A DNA stretch of 23,228 nucleotides from DAOTVD01 sp034437075 (GCA_034437075.1 DAOTVD010000034.1:1-23228); one strand, 5' to 3'; shown: positions 1 to 7,965, counted from the first letter of the stretch. Notes: generated by a model from the letters alone, not told the origin. Numbers and translations: made by a program.

Positions 1-89
1 GCACGGATTTCGAGAAATTCGAACCCCGCTGCCACGTATTCGGGCGCTAAAGCCGTATCTGCAAAGTTGACGAGCGTACCCACCCGCAT
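1..89 (-). CDS. Start of a probable TIM-barrel (sugar phosphate isomerase/epimerase-like) protein, truncated by window edge
   Basis: Only the first 29 codons are inside the window; the rest lies beyond base 1. The reading frame opens with ATG at 89-87 and has an in-frame TAA upstream, so this is a true start and not an internal piece. The visible residues begin MRVGTLVNF and contain AAGFEFLEIR. A short first beta strand followed by a 'GF-(D/E)-x-(V/L)-E-(I/L)' strand is typical of the N-terminus of xylose-isomerase-like TIM barrels. The gene begins 31 bases after the stop of the response regulator on the same strand, so the two are probably co-transcribed. The family assignment rests on 29 residues and is tentative; the existence of a gene here is better supported. 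Confidence 0.45.
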   Translation of the reverse strand, partial: MRVGTLVNFADTALAPEYVAAGFEFLEIR

Positions 90-120
90 CTGTGCAGCCC
101 TAAGCGATTTGCGCGCTTAC

Positions 121-513
121 CTAGTTGGAGCGTTCCAGCACGGATTCGATGCTTTGTAAAAGCTCGTGAGGCGCAAACGGTTTGGTGATGTAGTCGTTTA
201 CTTTGGCGATGTGCAAGCCCAAAATTTTATCGATGTTTTGGGCTTTGGCGGTGATGATAATCACGGGGATTTGCTTGAGCTCTTCATCTGCTTTCATCTG
301 CTGGTAGACTTCCCAGCCATCCATATCCGGCATCATGAGGTCTAACAAAACGAGTTGGGGTTTCACTTCGCGAATTAAGGTCAGCCCGGCCTCCCCGCCA
401 TCTGCCGAATAGAAACCAAACCCCTTGCGTGTTAGAATCAGCCGGACAAGCTCAATCATATCGAGTTCATCCTCAATACAGACAATTTTGATTTCGTTAT
501 CGCGCTGTGTCAT
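121..513 (-). CDS. Stand-alone response regulator receiver protein (CheY-like)
   Basis: This 130-residue protein is a single receiver domain with no output domain. All the canonical residues are present: the acidic pocket E14-D15, the phospho-acceptor D58 in LLDLMMPDMDG, the switch threonine T88 in IITAKAQ, and K111 in the TKPF motif. It should be phosphorylated by a histidine kinase and act through protein-protein contact. The start ATG is preceded by AAGGA about eight bases upstream. It lies head-to-head with the RRM-PHAX gene across a 363-base spacer and is followed by the truncated gene at the left edge. The hybrid kinase at 1960-3054 is the only kinase visible nearby, but nothing in the sequence shows that they are partners. 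Confidence 0.93.
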   Translation of the reverse strand: MTQRDNEIKIVCIEDELDMIELVRLILTRKGFGFYSADGGEAGLTLIREVKPQLVLLDLMMPDMDGWEVYQQMKADEELKQIPVIIITAKAQNIDKILGLHIAKVNDYITKPFAPHELLQSIESVLERSN

Positions 514-594
514 TGCGCCATCCTTGTCTAGTGGTCGGCCTACGCCCCGCGATATTGTGCGCCAGAGAACAACAGGGTAGGTTGTATCGATATG

Positions 595-632
595 ATATGG
601 TAATATGGTCTCTGTAAAGATAGTACCATATT
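595..632. repeat. Inverted repeat with two overlapping registers
   Basis: AATATGGT at 602-609 is the exact reverse complement of ACCATATT at 625-632, with a 15-base loop. The preceding copy ATATGGTA at 595-602 also pairs with TACCATAT at 624-631. The left arm is therefore partly duplicated, giving two competing pairings. It lies 80-120 bases upstream of the response-regulator start and could be an operator or part of a promoter. There is no T-run, so it is not a terminator. Confidence 0.45.
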
Positions 633-801
633 CAATTTAACGCTGTCTATGCTGACAGAATCTTACCGACATCATTGACACACTTTCGAGCATCTATAGT
701 CCAACTACTGCATAAACAAATCGGTTCTGGTAAACTCAAGCACAGCTTTGCAGCTATGCGCAGTCTACGAGGCAAACCTACTCCCATCTTTGGCAAACTT
801 T

Positions 802-810
802 TGCTAAAAT
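802..810 (+). promoter_or_regulatory. Extended -10 promoter element for the RRM-PHAX gene
   Basis: TGCTAAAAT matches an extended -10 (TGn followed by TAAAAT). No convincing -35 hexamer sits 16-18 bases upstream, as is common for extended -10 promoters. Transcription would begin near 817 and leave a leader of about 60 bases before the chosen start at 877. That fits the start at 877 better than the one at 823. Confidence 0.45.
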
Positions 811-876
811 AGGGCGATTAATATGGGCATGTATCATGGCGATACAATTAAGTCAGGTTCACAAGAGGTTTTTTCA

Positions 877-1917
877 ATGTCTGAAGAACAATTTTATGTC
901 GCCAACATCGACCTTGCTATTAGTGAGGACGAAATGCGCGATCTTTTCTCTGAATTTGGTGACGTAACCCACATCGAGCGGATCATTCACCCGAGCACCG
1001 GAAATCCTCGTGAGAATGCCAATATCAAAATAGTCTTTCCGGAAGGTGAAGATATTCCGGCGGCGACATGGCGCGTGCTAGAAACCATGAATGGTAAACT
1101 CGTTAATGGGAAGCCCATATATGTGATCTATTCACACATTCCAGAAACGACGCCCACAGATGAATCGCGCGCGCTTGTCAAAAAAATTGCCATCCAGCTT
1201 AATGAACGTGACCGAACCCCGATGGCCCAAATTTTGCGGATGGTGCATATTTGTGGCGCACCATTTGTGAATGCCATAGTAGAGGAAACAGAACGTATCG
1301 AAGCTGATGGCGGCATGCTGACCAACGATGGTTCGCGCCGCCGCACCAAAGGCGGGGTCTTTTTCTATCTCGCTCGGCGCCGATTGCCTGTGCGTTTCCA
1401 ACGGGCCATTTTTCAGTTTACCAAACAAAAACCAGCGGATAAAAATCAGAACAATAACAATAAAGCCAAAGCCCAACAAAGGAATAAGGGCAAAGGCGAC
1501 AGACCACAAGGCAAGAGTAAGCCACAAGGGCAAGCCCAAGCTGGCAACAAAGCGACTGGTAAACCGCAAAAAGGGAAACCGGCAGGGCAAGGCGCAGGCA
1601 AACCCCAGCCTAAAGACCGTGCCGCGAAGGCTGGGCCTGGCCAGCGCCCGAAAACAGGTGGTGATGGCGGCCCGAAAGCAGCACCCAGCCAGGCCAAGCG
1701 CCGGTCAACAGCGTCGCCCGAAAAACTCGAAGTCGCACGCCGACAACTAACCGACCTGCGCGCAAAACAGCAAGTGGCCCAACAACGCCTAGAAGAATTA
1801 AAGGCGCTGCCGCAATCGGAACGAAAGTCTGGCTTGTTTTCAGCCACACGCGAAGTGGTGAACATCCAAAAACAGATTTCGAATTTACTCCGCCAATATC
1901 CCGAACTCGAAGAATGA
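877..1917 (+). CDS. RNA-binding protein: RRM domain plus PHAX-type RNA-binding domain, disordered basic linker and coiled-coil tail
   Basis: The protein has 346 residues from ATG 877, which is preceded by AAGAGG; the in-frame ATG at 823 has no ribosome binding site. Residues about 5-87 form an RRM: the RNP2 strand is FYVANI, followed by a helix and the MNGKLVNGKPIYV strand, but the RNP1 strand (NIKIVF) lacks the usual aromatic residues. Residues about 98-172 match the PHAX RNA-binding domain, with the signature GGMLTNDGSRRRTKGGVF at 145-162. Residues about 183-280 are rich in Lys, Gln, Gly, Pro and Asn and look disordered. Residues 281-340 form a charged coiled coil. It is probably a cytoplasmic single-stranded-RNA binder; the target is unknown. 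The PHAX domain is best known from the eukaryotic snRNA export adaptor, and its bacterial role is not established to my knowledge. The receiver-kinase gene follows 42 bases later. Confidence 0.88.
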   Translation: MSEEQFYVANIDLAISEDEMRDLFSEFGDVTHIERIIHPSTGNPRENANIKIVFPEGEDIPAATWRVLETMNGKLVNGKPIYVIYSHIPETTPTDESRALVKKIAIQLNERDRTPMAQILRMVHICGAPFVNAIVEETERIEADGGMLTNDGSRRRTKGGVFFYLARRRLPVRFQRAIFQFTKQKPADKNQNNNNKAKAQQRNKGKGDRPQGKSKPQGQAQAGNKATGKPQKGKPAGQGAGKPQPKDRAAKAGPGQRPKTGGDGGPKAAPSQAKRRSTASPEKLEVARRQLTDLRAKQQVAQQRLEELKALPQSERKSGLFSATREVVNIQKQISNLLRQYPELEE

Positions 1918-1959
1918 TGATGGTTTGCGATGGACGGCAGATCGGGTAACCTGAATGCC

Positions 1960-3054
1960 ATGTATAAAATACTGGTAATCGAAGATGAACAATCATTGCG
2001 TGAAGATATTATTGAAATCTTGCGTTATGAAGACTTTGATGTCCTTGGTTCTGAAAATGGCATCAAAGGGCTAGAAGCCATTCGGACGCAGCTACCCGAT
2101 TTAATCATCTGTGACATTATGATGCCTGAACTCGATGGTTACGGTGTGCTGATTGAGTTGCGCAGCAACCCAACCACGGTGAATATCCCGGTTATTTTTC
2201 TGACCGCCAAAACCAACCGCGCTGATATGCGCCGAGGCATGGAGCTTGGCGCGGATGATTACCTGACCAAGCCCTTCACCCAACCCGAACTCATCGCAGC
2301 GATCAATACGCGCCTCGAAAAACATAAAAGCCTGGCCAAAGAATATGAGCGGCGTTTTGATGAATTGCGCCAGAATGTCATCCGTGCGTTGCCCCACGAG
2401 CTACGAACACCGCTCACGGGCATTTTGGGATATTCTCGGATATTGATGGAAGACGCCGATATTCTGGATGGCAAGCAAGTCTACCAAATGGCTTATGGGA
2501 TCAGCAAAGCCGCCCACCGATTGCTACACCTGACGGAAAATTACTTATTGTATGCCCGCACCGAAATCATTCAATCTGACCCGGAGCGGTTACGGGCTAT
2601 TCGCGAGAATGCCGCCGTAGAGGCTGCCAAGGTGTATATCACTAACGCGATTACCCAAAAAGCGAAAGATTATGACCGACGTGATGACGTGCAGTGTGCC
2701 GTTGACGATGCCGATTTACGCATTACGTCAGAAAGTTTGGATAAAGTTACGCAGGAAATCATCGATAATGCGTTAAAGTTCTCGGAAACCGGGACACCGA
2801 TCTATGTCGAAGGGCATCAGGTACAAGGGCGCTATCGGTTGCGTATCTCTAACACTGGGCCGGGGCTAGACCCGGAACATATCTCACAAATTGGCGCCTA
2901 TATACAATTTGAACGGCGTATCTATGAACAAAGTGGAATAGGGCTGGGGCTCATCATTGCCAAGCGCTTGGCCGAAATCCACGGTGGCGGGCTTGATATT
3001 CATAGCGAGCCAAACCAGCAAACACATATCGATCTCTGGTTTTTACTCGCCTGA
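1960..3054 (+). CDS. Hybrid receiver-histidine kinase (REC-HisKA-HATPase)
   Basis: This cytoplasmic protein has 364 residues and no membrane segment. Residues 1-120 are a receiver with E8-D9, phospho-acceptor D52 in ICDIMMPELDG, T82 and K104. A dimerisation helix follows with the H-box LPHELRTPL, whose histidine H146 is the autophosphorylation site. The C-terminal third is an HATPase domain with the N-box EIIDNALKFS, the G1 box NTGPGLD and the G2 box GIGLGLIIAKRL. A receiver placed before the kinase core implies that phosphorylation of, or ligand binding to, the receiver controls kinase output. The start at 1960 puts MYKILVIEDE at the usual receiver beginning; an in-frame ATG at 1930 would add ten residues, and neither has a clear Shine-Dalgarno. 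It probably shares a transcript with the RRM-PHAX gene. Confidence 0.9.
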   Translation: MYKILVIEDEQSLREDIIEILRYEDFDVLGSENGIKGLEAIRTQLPDLIICDIMMPELDGYGVLIELRSNPTTVNIPVIFLTAKTNRADMRRGMELGADDYLTKPFTQPELIAAINTRLEKHKSLAKEYERRFDELRQNVIRALPHELRTPLTGILGYSRILMEDADILDGKQVYQMAYGISKAAHRLLHLTENYLLYARTEIIQSDPERLRAIRENAAVEAAKVYITNAITQKAKDYDRRDDVQCAVDDADLRITSESLDKVTQEIIDNALKFSETGTPIYVEGHQVQGRYRLRISNTGPGLDPEHISQIGAYIQFERRIYEQSGIGLGLIIAKRLAEIHGGGLDIHSEPNQQTHIDLWFLLA

Positions 3055-3089
3055 GCTTAATCTCTGGAAGAGGATACACCAAACAACCT

Positions 3090-3170
3090 ATGAACGACGC
3101 ACGATCAACCCCTGAAGAGCCTCCCTCGCCTTTGCCCTGTTCGTTTCTCGCGAAAAGGGGCATATCATGA
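3090..3170 (+). CDS. Possible 26-codon leader ORF overlapping the next gene's start
   Basis: An ATG at 3090 opens a 26-codon frame (MNDARSTPEEPPSPLPCSFL and six more residues). Its TGA at 3168-3170 overlaps the ATG of the CorC-like gene in an ATGA junction. GAGG lies about 15 bases upstream of its ATG, which is too far for a strong site. The overlap geometry matches the other coupled junctions of this operon, so it could be a translational-coupling leader. It could also be chance; no peptide family is recognised. Confidence 0.25.
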   Translation: MNDARSTPEEPPSPLPCSFLAKRGIS

Positions 3171-4525
3171 CAGCCGCACTCGGTCTTAGCCTGGTCGCTG
3201 TATTGCTTATTTTGGCTTTGCAGCATTGGGTTACCTCGGTCTATTATGCCTTATCCACCGCTAGCAAAAAAGCATTGCGCGATCAACAAGAGAATGGCCA
3301 CCCACGCGCCAAGCGCGCCTTGAGCTTAGCCGAGGATGCCCCGAAACTGCTCGCGTTTTACCAATTCTTATCGGTGGTATTGCCCGCTGTGAGCGCTTTG
3401 ATTATCTATGTCGAGCTGGCGCCAGTCATTGCACCGGCCCTGGATGCTCTTTCTTTATCGGAGGGCGCTACGCGCATGCTAGCGACTGGCCTACTGTTTG
3501 CAGTCTATGCGGTGTTGATGTTTATGTTGGGGCATCAACTCCCAGGGGCGATTATCTCGGGGCGGTCGGATGCCGCCGCACTGATGATTACGCCCTCGGC
3601 GCGGGGAATCATCCTGGGCCTTGCGCCGCTATTACGTCTTAGCCAATACATTAGCGAAACGCTGGGGCGGGCGCTCGGCGGGCGCGGGATTGTTACCCTA
3701 GTCACCGAAGAAGAAATCAAAATCCTCGTAGAGGCTGGCTCTGAAGAAGGCGTCATCGAAGATGAAGAACGCGATATGATCTATTCGGTGTTTCGATTTG
3801 GCGAAACCCGGGTGCGCGAAGTGATGGTGCCGCGTATTGATATTGTCGCCATCGAGCTTCAGACTTCGTTAGATACCGCGCTGGATAAAATCATCACAGG
3901 CGGTCATTCGCGCTTGCCTGTGTATGAAGAAAGCGTCGATAACATCAAAGGCTTCTTGTATGCCAAAGATTTGTTGGTACATTGGCGCAATAAAACGACC
4001 ATCGAAGCGCTGAATGATGTCTTGCGCCCGCCCTATTTTGTGCCAGAAACCATGCACGCGGCGCATTTACTCGATGAATTTCAACTGCGCGAAACCCATA
4101 TCGCCATCGTGATTGATGAATATGGCGGAACGGCAGGCTTGGTCACGATTGAAGATTTGATCGAAGAAATTGTCGGCGAAATCCGCGATGAATACGACTT
4201 TGGCGAAGAAGCGCCCTATGAACTCGTGTCGGAGCGCGAATATATTTGCAGCGCGGGTATCGACTTGGATGATCTAAACGAATTGCTCGATATTTCGTTG
4301 CCTACGGAAGATAATGATACCTTGGGCGGGCTCATCTTCAGCCAGTTGGGCGAAGTGCCCACCATTGGCGATAAAATCACACTGCAAAACGTTGAGCTCG
4401 AAGTCTTGACCGTCAAAGGACGGCGCATTAATAAAGTTCGCGTCACCAAGCTGGCTATTGACTCTGACGTTGACGAAGAAACACCCACGCATCCGGATAC
4501 CACATCATCAACGGAACAATCATGA
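3167..4525 (+). CDS. CNNM/CBS-pair/CorC_HlyC membrane protein (hemolysin C / magnesium-cobalt efflux family)
   Basis: The protein has 452 residues from an ATG preceded by AAAAGGGG. Three hydrophobic stretches at about 4-20, 63-85 and 105-130 form the CNNM-like membrane part. Two CBS repeats follow at about 215-340, the first beginning REVMVPRIDIVAIE and the second containing IAIVIDEYGGTAGLVTIEDL. The C-terminal CorC_HlyC domain covers about 350-430, followed by an acidic and Thr/Ser-rich tail. Members of this family are inner-membrane proteins linked to divalent-cation transport, with adenine nucleotides bound by the CBS pair; haemolytic activity is not implied. It is the first clear gene of a four-gene operon and overlaps cdd by ATGA. 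Confidence 0.9.
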   Translation: MTAALGLSLVAVLLILALQHWVTSVYYALSTASKKALRDQQENGHPRAKRALSLAEDAPKLLAFYQFLSVVLPAVSALIIYVELAPVIAPALDALSLSEGATRMLATGLLFAVYAVLMFMLGHQLPGAIISGRSDAAALMITPSARGIILGLAPLLRLSQYISETLGRALGGRGIVTLVTEEEIKILVEAGSEEGVIEDEERDMIYSVFRFGETRVREVMVPRIDIVAIELQTSLDTALDKIITGGHSRLPVYEESVDNIKGFLYAKDLLVHWRNKTTIEALNDVLRPPYFVPETMHAAHLLDEFQLRETHIAIVIDEYGGTAGLVTIEDLIEEIVGEIRDEYDFGEEAPYELVSEREYICSAGIDLDDLNELLDISLPTEDNDTLGGLIFSQLGEVPTIGDKITLQNVELEVLTVKGRRINKVRVTKLAIDSDVDEETPTHPDTTSSTEQS

Positions 4526-4923
4526 CCCTTCACGACACCCAACGCGCAGAGCTCATTGCTGCCGCGCAACAGGCCCGCGCCTTTGCATATGTGCCCTATA
4601 GCCACTATGCAGTTGGCGCAGCGTTACTGACGACCAGCGGCGAGGTTATCACTGGTTGTAATGTCGAAAATGCCGCTTACGGGCCGAGCATCTGCGCCGA
4701 GCGGACGGCGGTTGTGAAGGCCGTCAGCACGGGCCATCGTGATTTCTCCGCGATTGCGGTTGTGACGCGCAATGCGGGGTCACCCTGCGGCATTTGTCGC
4801 CAAGTCTTGTTCGAATTCGCCCCACAGATGCAGGTTATCATCGCCGACGAAAACGGCGACATACGCGCCGAAACCGCCTTGCAAGATTTGCTGCCCTATG
4901 GTTTCGGGCCGAAGTGGCTATGA
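4522..4923 (+). CDS. cdd: Cytidine deaminase
   Basis: This enzyme deaminates cytidine and deoxycytidine to the uridine forms in pyrimidine salvage. The 133-residue length fits the small homotetrameric class. The substrate-binding NVENAAYGPS (47-56) is followed by CAER with zinc ligand C58 and catalytic proton carrier E60. PCGICRQ supplies the remaining zinc ligands C89 and C92. The start ATG overlaps the stop of the upstream membrane-protein gene (ATGA), and its own stop overlaps the recO start in the same way, so translation is probably coupled through the operon. Confidence 0.96.
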   Translation: MTLHDTQRAELIAAAQQARAFAYVPYSHYAVGAALLTTSGEVITGCNVENAAYGPSICAERTAVVKAVSTGHRDFSAIAVVTRNAGSPCGICRQVLFEFAPQMQVIIADENGDIRAETALQDLLPYGFGPKWL

Positions 4924-5684
4924 GTTTTCGCGAGCGAACGCTCAAAACGCCCGCCCTGGTCTTGCGTCGTCAAGAGTACGGTGAAGCGGATTATCTGCTA
5001 ACGGTCTTCACCCCCGAACATGGCAAGCTAACCGCCATTGCCAAAGGCGCCCGGCGGACGCTTTCACGCAAAATGGGACAAGTCGAGCTTTATAGCCTGA
5101 CTGAACTGGTCATTAGCCGGGGCCGCAACTTGCACATTATCGCCCAAGCCGATATGCGCGATGCGTTCTCGCCCCTGCGCGAAGACTTAACGCGCAATAT
5201 GCTGGCGGCGCATTGTGTCGAACTATTAGATGCTTTTGCCGTCGCGGAAGAAGGCAATCCCGCCGCCTTCAACCTCCTTAAAGCGGCGCTGGGTTGGCTC
5301 TGCGAGCCTGATGGGGACCTATATCTAGCCGTGCGCTATTTCGAATATCGACTGTTGCGCACCATGGGTTTCGAACCGAGCGTGATGCAATGTGCCATCA
5401 GCGGCGAGCCGCTCACCGCCCAGGATCATTATTTTTGCGCCGCCGAAGGGGGCGTCATCCTGCCAGAATACACCGCCGGGCAGGATGTCATGTTACTGCC
5501 CTTGCCGATTTTGAAAATTTTGCGCTATTTCAGCCGCGAAAAATGGCCGAAGGTACGCACCTTGCGCCTGCAAGCCGAGCACCATACGACCCTAGAGCGT
5601 GTCTTGGGCGCGTATATCGTGTATTTGTTGGAACGCCCCCCCAAGAGCTTAAAGATGCTCAGCCGCCTACAAGAGGATACATGA
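4920..5684 (+). CDS. recO: DNA repair protein RecO
   Basis: RecO works with RecF and RecR to load RecA onto SSB-coated single-stranded DNA during gap repair. The start is the ATG at 4920 that overlaps the cdd stop, giving 254 residues, the usual RecO size; the frame is open further upstream but that part is only cdd in another frame. The N-terminal OB-fold has the typical beginning TPALVLRRQEYGEADYLLT, then GKLTAIAKGARR. The helical C-terminal domain contains YFEYRLLRTMGFEP. The zinc-knuckle region keeps isolated cysteines (MQC, YFC) but not the paired CxxC motifs, so this RecO probably does not bind zinc, as in E. coli. It overlaps the next gene by ATGA, with AAGAGGA as that gene's ribosome site. 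Confidence 0.93.
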   Translation: MSFRERTLKTPALVLRRQEYGEADYLLTVFTPEHGKLTAIAKGARRTLSRKMGQVELYSLTELVISRGRNLHIIAQADMRDAFSPLREDLTRNMLAAHCVELLDAFAVAEEGNPAAFNLLKAALGWLCEPDGDLYLAVRYFEYRLLRTMGFEPSVMQCAISGEPLTAQDHYFCAAEGGVILPEYTAGQDVMLLPLPILKILRYFSREKWPKVRTLRLQAEHHTTLERVLGAYIVYLLERPPKSLKMLSRLQEDT

Positions 5685-6511
5685 GCGAGGTTATCGTCAC
5701 TGCGCGCCTGACGCCCCAGGGATTGCAAGAAACGGCCTATCAGGCATCCTCTTTGCACGATGCCGCCCAGCATGAACCAGATGGCGTCTACACCGTTACG
5801 CGCACATTTGAACGGGATAAGGCCCTCTATCTGGATGCACATCTGGATCGCCTGGAAGATTCCGCGCAGCAAGAGCATATTGCGCTAACGCTGGATCGTG
5901 GCGCATTGCGGGCCGCTCTGCGCGCCTTGATCGATTGCGCAGGATACCCCGAGGCCCGCTTTCGGATCACAGTACCCCGCCAAGACCCCGCCACGCTGTA
6001 TCTGGCGCTGGAACCTTTGCCGGGGTTACCCTCCAACGCTAAAACAGAGGGCGTTAAAACCCAAACACTCGGCGTACGGCGCCAGAATCCGCGCAGCAAG
6101 ACCACCGATTGGATGCAGCAACGCCAGGCCGCCAGCGCAGACATCTCGCCCGATGTATATGAAACCCTGCTTTTGGATGCCGCCGGACACATTTTAGAGG
6201 GTAGTTCTAGCAATTTTTATGCCATTCGCAAAGGCACGCTCTACACTGCTGAAGAAGGCATCCTAAGCGGTATCTCGCGCCGCGCTCTGTTCGATTGCTT
6301 GGGCGATTTATTGCCCTTGCGGCGCGAACCCATTCATCTGGCTGACATCCCCCAGTTAGAAGAAGCGTTCATCACATCTAGTAGCCGGGGGGTTGTTCCG
6401 GTGGTCATGATTAATGGCCAAAGCGTTGGGCTGGGCCGTCCTGGGCCGTATACGGACGAACTCGCGCGCCGCTACGAAGCCTGGACATCGGCGCACATCG
6501 CGCCGATTTAG
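5681..6511 (+). CDS. Class IV (BCAT/DAAT/ADC-lyase fold) PLP-dependent aminotransferase
   Basis: The protein has 276 residues from the ATG at 5681, which overlaps the recO stop and is preceded by AAGAGGA; longer frame-open versions are read-through of recO in another frame. The fold-type IV signature is visible. K140 in PRSKTTDWM should form the PLP Schiff base, E173 in HILEGSSSNFY contacts the pyridine nitrogen, and ITSSSRGVVPV near residue 231 binds the phosphate. The family includes branched-chain aminotransferases, D-amino acid transaminases and aminodeoxychorismate lyase (PabC). The length is nearest to PabC or D-alanine transaminase, but the substrate cannot be fixed from sequence alone. 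Its stop overlaps the stop of convergent gatB by four bases. Confidence 0.9.
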   Translation: MSEVIVTARLTPQGLQETAYQASSLHDAAQHEPDGVYTVTRTFERDKALYLDAHLDRLEDSAQQEHIALTLDRGALRAALRALIDCAGYPEARFRITVPRQDPATLYLALEPLPGLPSNAKTEGVKTQTLGVRRQNPRSKTTDWMQQRQAASADISPDVYETLLLDAAGHILEGSSSNFYAIRKGTLYTAEEGILSGISRRALFDCLGDLLPLRREPIHLADIPQLEEAFITSSSRGVVPVVMINGQSVGLGRPGPYTDELARRYEAWTSAHIAPI

Positions 6512-7965
6512 CCGCGCGCGGCCAATTCTTCTGCCAGCAACGCTCGCACCGTCTGCGCGGGGGCTTTGCCGTCCAATTGGCGCATGACCTGCCCCATCAA
6601 AAAGCCGAGGACTTTTTCTTCGCCCCCAAGGTAACGCGCCACTTCATCAGGATTGGCCTCTAACGCCACGCGCACGGCAGCGCGTAGGGCGTCTGCGTCA
6701 GATTCCTGGGCCAGGCCGCGCGCTTCGACGATCTCGGCAGGTTCGCCGCCCTCGGTATAGATAATCTCTAACACCTGTTTGGCCGTGTTGTTGTTGATAA
6801 CCTCGCCTTCGATGAGCTTGAGCAACGTTACCAATCGCTTAGGCGTGATGTTTGAGGCCCCGATTTCCTCGCGATCGCGGCTATCTTGATTCATCAGGCG
6901 GAAAATTTCGCCCGTGATCCAATTCGCTACGGTGGTTGGATCACCCCCAGCGGCCAGCGCGGCTTCAAAATATTCAGCAATTGCCCGATCCGCCACCAGC
7001 ACATCGGCATTATAGGCGCTTAGCCCGTGCGCTTGCATAAAGCGTTGGCGCTTGGCATCGGGCAGTTCGGGCATCGTATCCTCAATCTTCGCGACCCATT
7101 CGCGCGAGATGTGCAGCGTCGGCAAATCGGGCTCGGGGAAGTAACGATAATCGTGCGCGGATTCTTTCGAGCGCTGCGGGACGGTCTTCAGGCGTTGTTC
7201 GTCCCAACCCATGGTTTGCTGCTGCACCTGGCCGCCACTTTCCCACACCTCAATCTGGCGCTGAATCTCGTATTCGGTAGCCCGGCGCAAACTCCGTATG
7301 CTGTTCAGGTTTTTGACCTCGGTGCGCGTACGTAATTCTTGCGAGCCCTTGGGGCGAACCGAAATATTCGGCTCCACACGCAAAACGCCTTTGCTCATGT
7401 CGCCAGAATTCACGCCCAGGTATTGCAGAATAGCGCGCAACTTCCGGGCATAGGCTTCGGCTTCCTCACCAGAGCGGATGTCCGGCTCGGTGACGATTTC
7501 GAGCAAGGGCACGCCTGCCCGGTTCAAATCGATGAGCGTGGTGCCGTCGTCCAGGTGCAACGACTTGCCCGTGTCTTCTTCCATGTGCGCGCGCCGGATG
7601 CCGATCCGCTTGGTGCTGCCATCGGCGAGTTCAATATCCAGGTAGCCATTGCGCGCCAGCGGATAATCATATTGGCTAATCTGATACCCCTTGGGCAAGT
7701 CGGGATAAAAATAGCTTTTGCGGTCAAATTTGTTGTAATCCGGTATTTCGCAGTTGAGCGCCAAACCGACCATCATCGCGAAGTTCACCGCACGCTCGTT
7801 GATCACCGGCAGTACACCCGGCATCCCCAAACAGACCATACACACCGCGCTATTGGGCTCGGCGGTGGTGGGGTCAACCACCGGGCAAGGGCAGAACATT
7901 TTGCTTTCGGTCAATAACTCGGCATGGACTTCCATGCCGATAACGGCTTCGTATTCGGTGCTCAT
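6508..7965 (-). CDS. gatB: Aspartyl/glutamyl-tRNA(Asn/Gln) amidotransferase subunit B
   Basis: GatB is the kinase subunit of GatCAB, which converts mis-acylated Glu-tRNA(Gln) and Asp-tRNA(Asn) to Gln-tRNA and Asn-tRNA. The 485-residue protein begins YEAVIGMEVHAELLT and continues with SKMFCPCPV and AVCMVCLGMPGVLPVIN, a GatB hallmark that includes the zinc cysteines. HDYRYFPEPDLP lies in the cradle domain, and the C-terminal 100 or so residues form the YqeY-like tRNA-binding tail. No gatA or gatC is visible in the window. The ribosome site is weak (GAAGAG about ten bases upstream of ATG). It lies 74 bases downstream of the aminotransferase on the same strand and overlaps the convergent class IV aminotransferase by four bases. 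Confidence 0.97.
   Translation of the reverse strand: MSTEYEAVIGMEVHAELLTESKMFCPCPVVDPTTAEPNSAVCMVCLGMPGVLPVINERAVNFAMMVGLALNCEIPDYNKFDRKSYFYPDLPKGYQISQYDYPLARNGYLDIELADGSTKRIGIRRAHMEEDTGKSLHLDDGTTLIDLNRAGVPLLEIVTEPDIRSGEEAEAYARKLRAILQYLGVNSGDMSKGVLRVEPNISVRPKGSQELRTRTEVKNLNSIRSLRRATEYEIQRQIEVWESGGQVQQQTMGWDEQRLKTVPQRSKESAHDYRYFPEPDLPTLHISREWVAKIEDTMPELPDAKRQRFMQAHGLSAYNADVLVADRAIAEYFEAALAAGGDPTTVANWITGEIFRLMNQDSRDREEIGASNITPKRLVTLLKLIEGEVINNNTAKQVLEIIYTEGGEPAEIVEARGLAQESDADALRAAVRVALEANPDEVARYLGGEEKVLGFLMGQVMRQLDGKAPAQTVRALLAEELAARG

Larger units (their letters stand above)
514..876. other. Divergent intergenic region
   Basis: This 363-base spacer separates the minus-strand response regulator from the plus-strand RRM-PHAX gene. 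I see no credible gene. It contains an inverted repeat (595-632), a small hairpin made of CTGTC at 643-647 and GACAG at 654-658, and an extended -10 element close to the plus-strand gene. The rest is A+T-rich relative to the flanking genes, as expected for promoters on both strands. Confidence 0.7.

Noticed and set aside
1446..1961. 171-codon minus-strand open frame
   Set aside because: It is the antisense of the low-complexity tail of the RRM-PHAX gene; its Cys/Leu/Pro-rich composition is a by-product of Lys/Gln/Gly codons on the other strand.
2425..2432. TTGGGATA inside the hybrid kinase gene
   Set aside because: It is a single copy encoding part of ILGYS in the dimerisation helix region; one such occurrence is expected by chance in a window of this size.
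4794..4919. N-terminal extension of RecO
   Set aside because: The added residues are Arg-rich out-of-frame cdd sequence; the family N-terminus begins at ATG 4920, which overlaps the cdd stop.
7339..7917. 192-codon plus-strand open frame
   Set aside because: It is wholly antisense to gatB, whose conserved motifs are intact across the region; no ribosome site or domain is visible in this frame.
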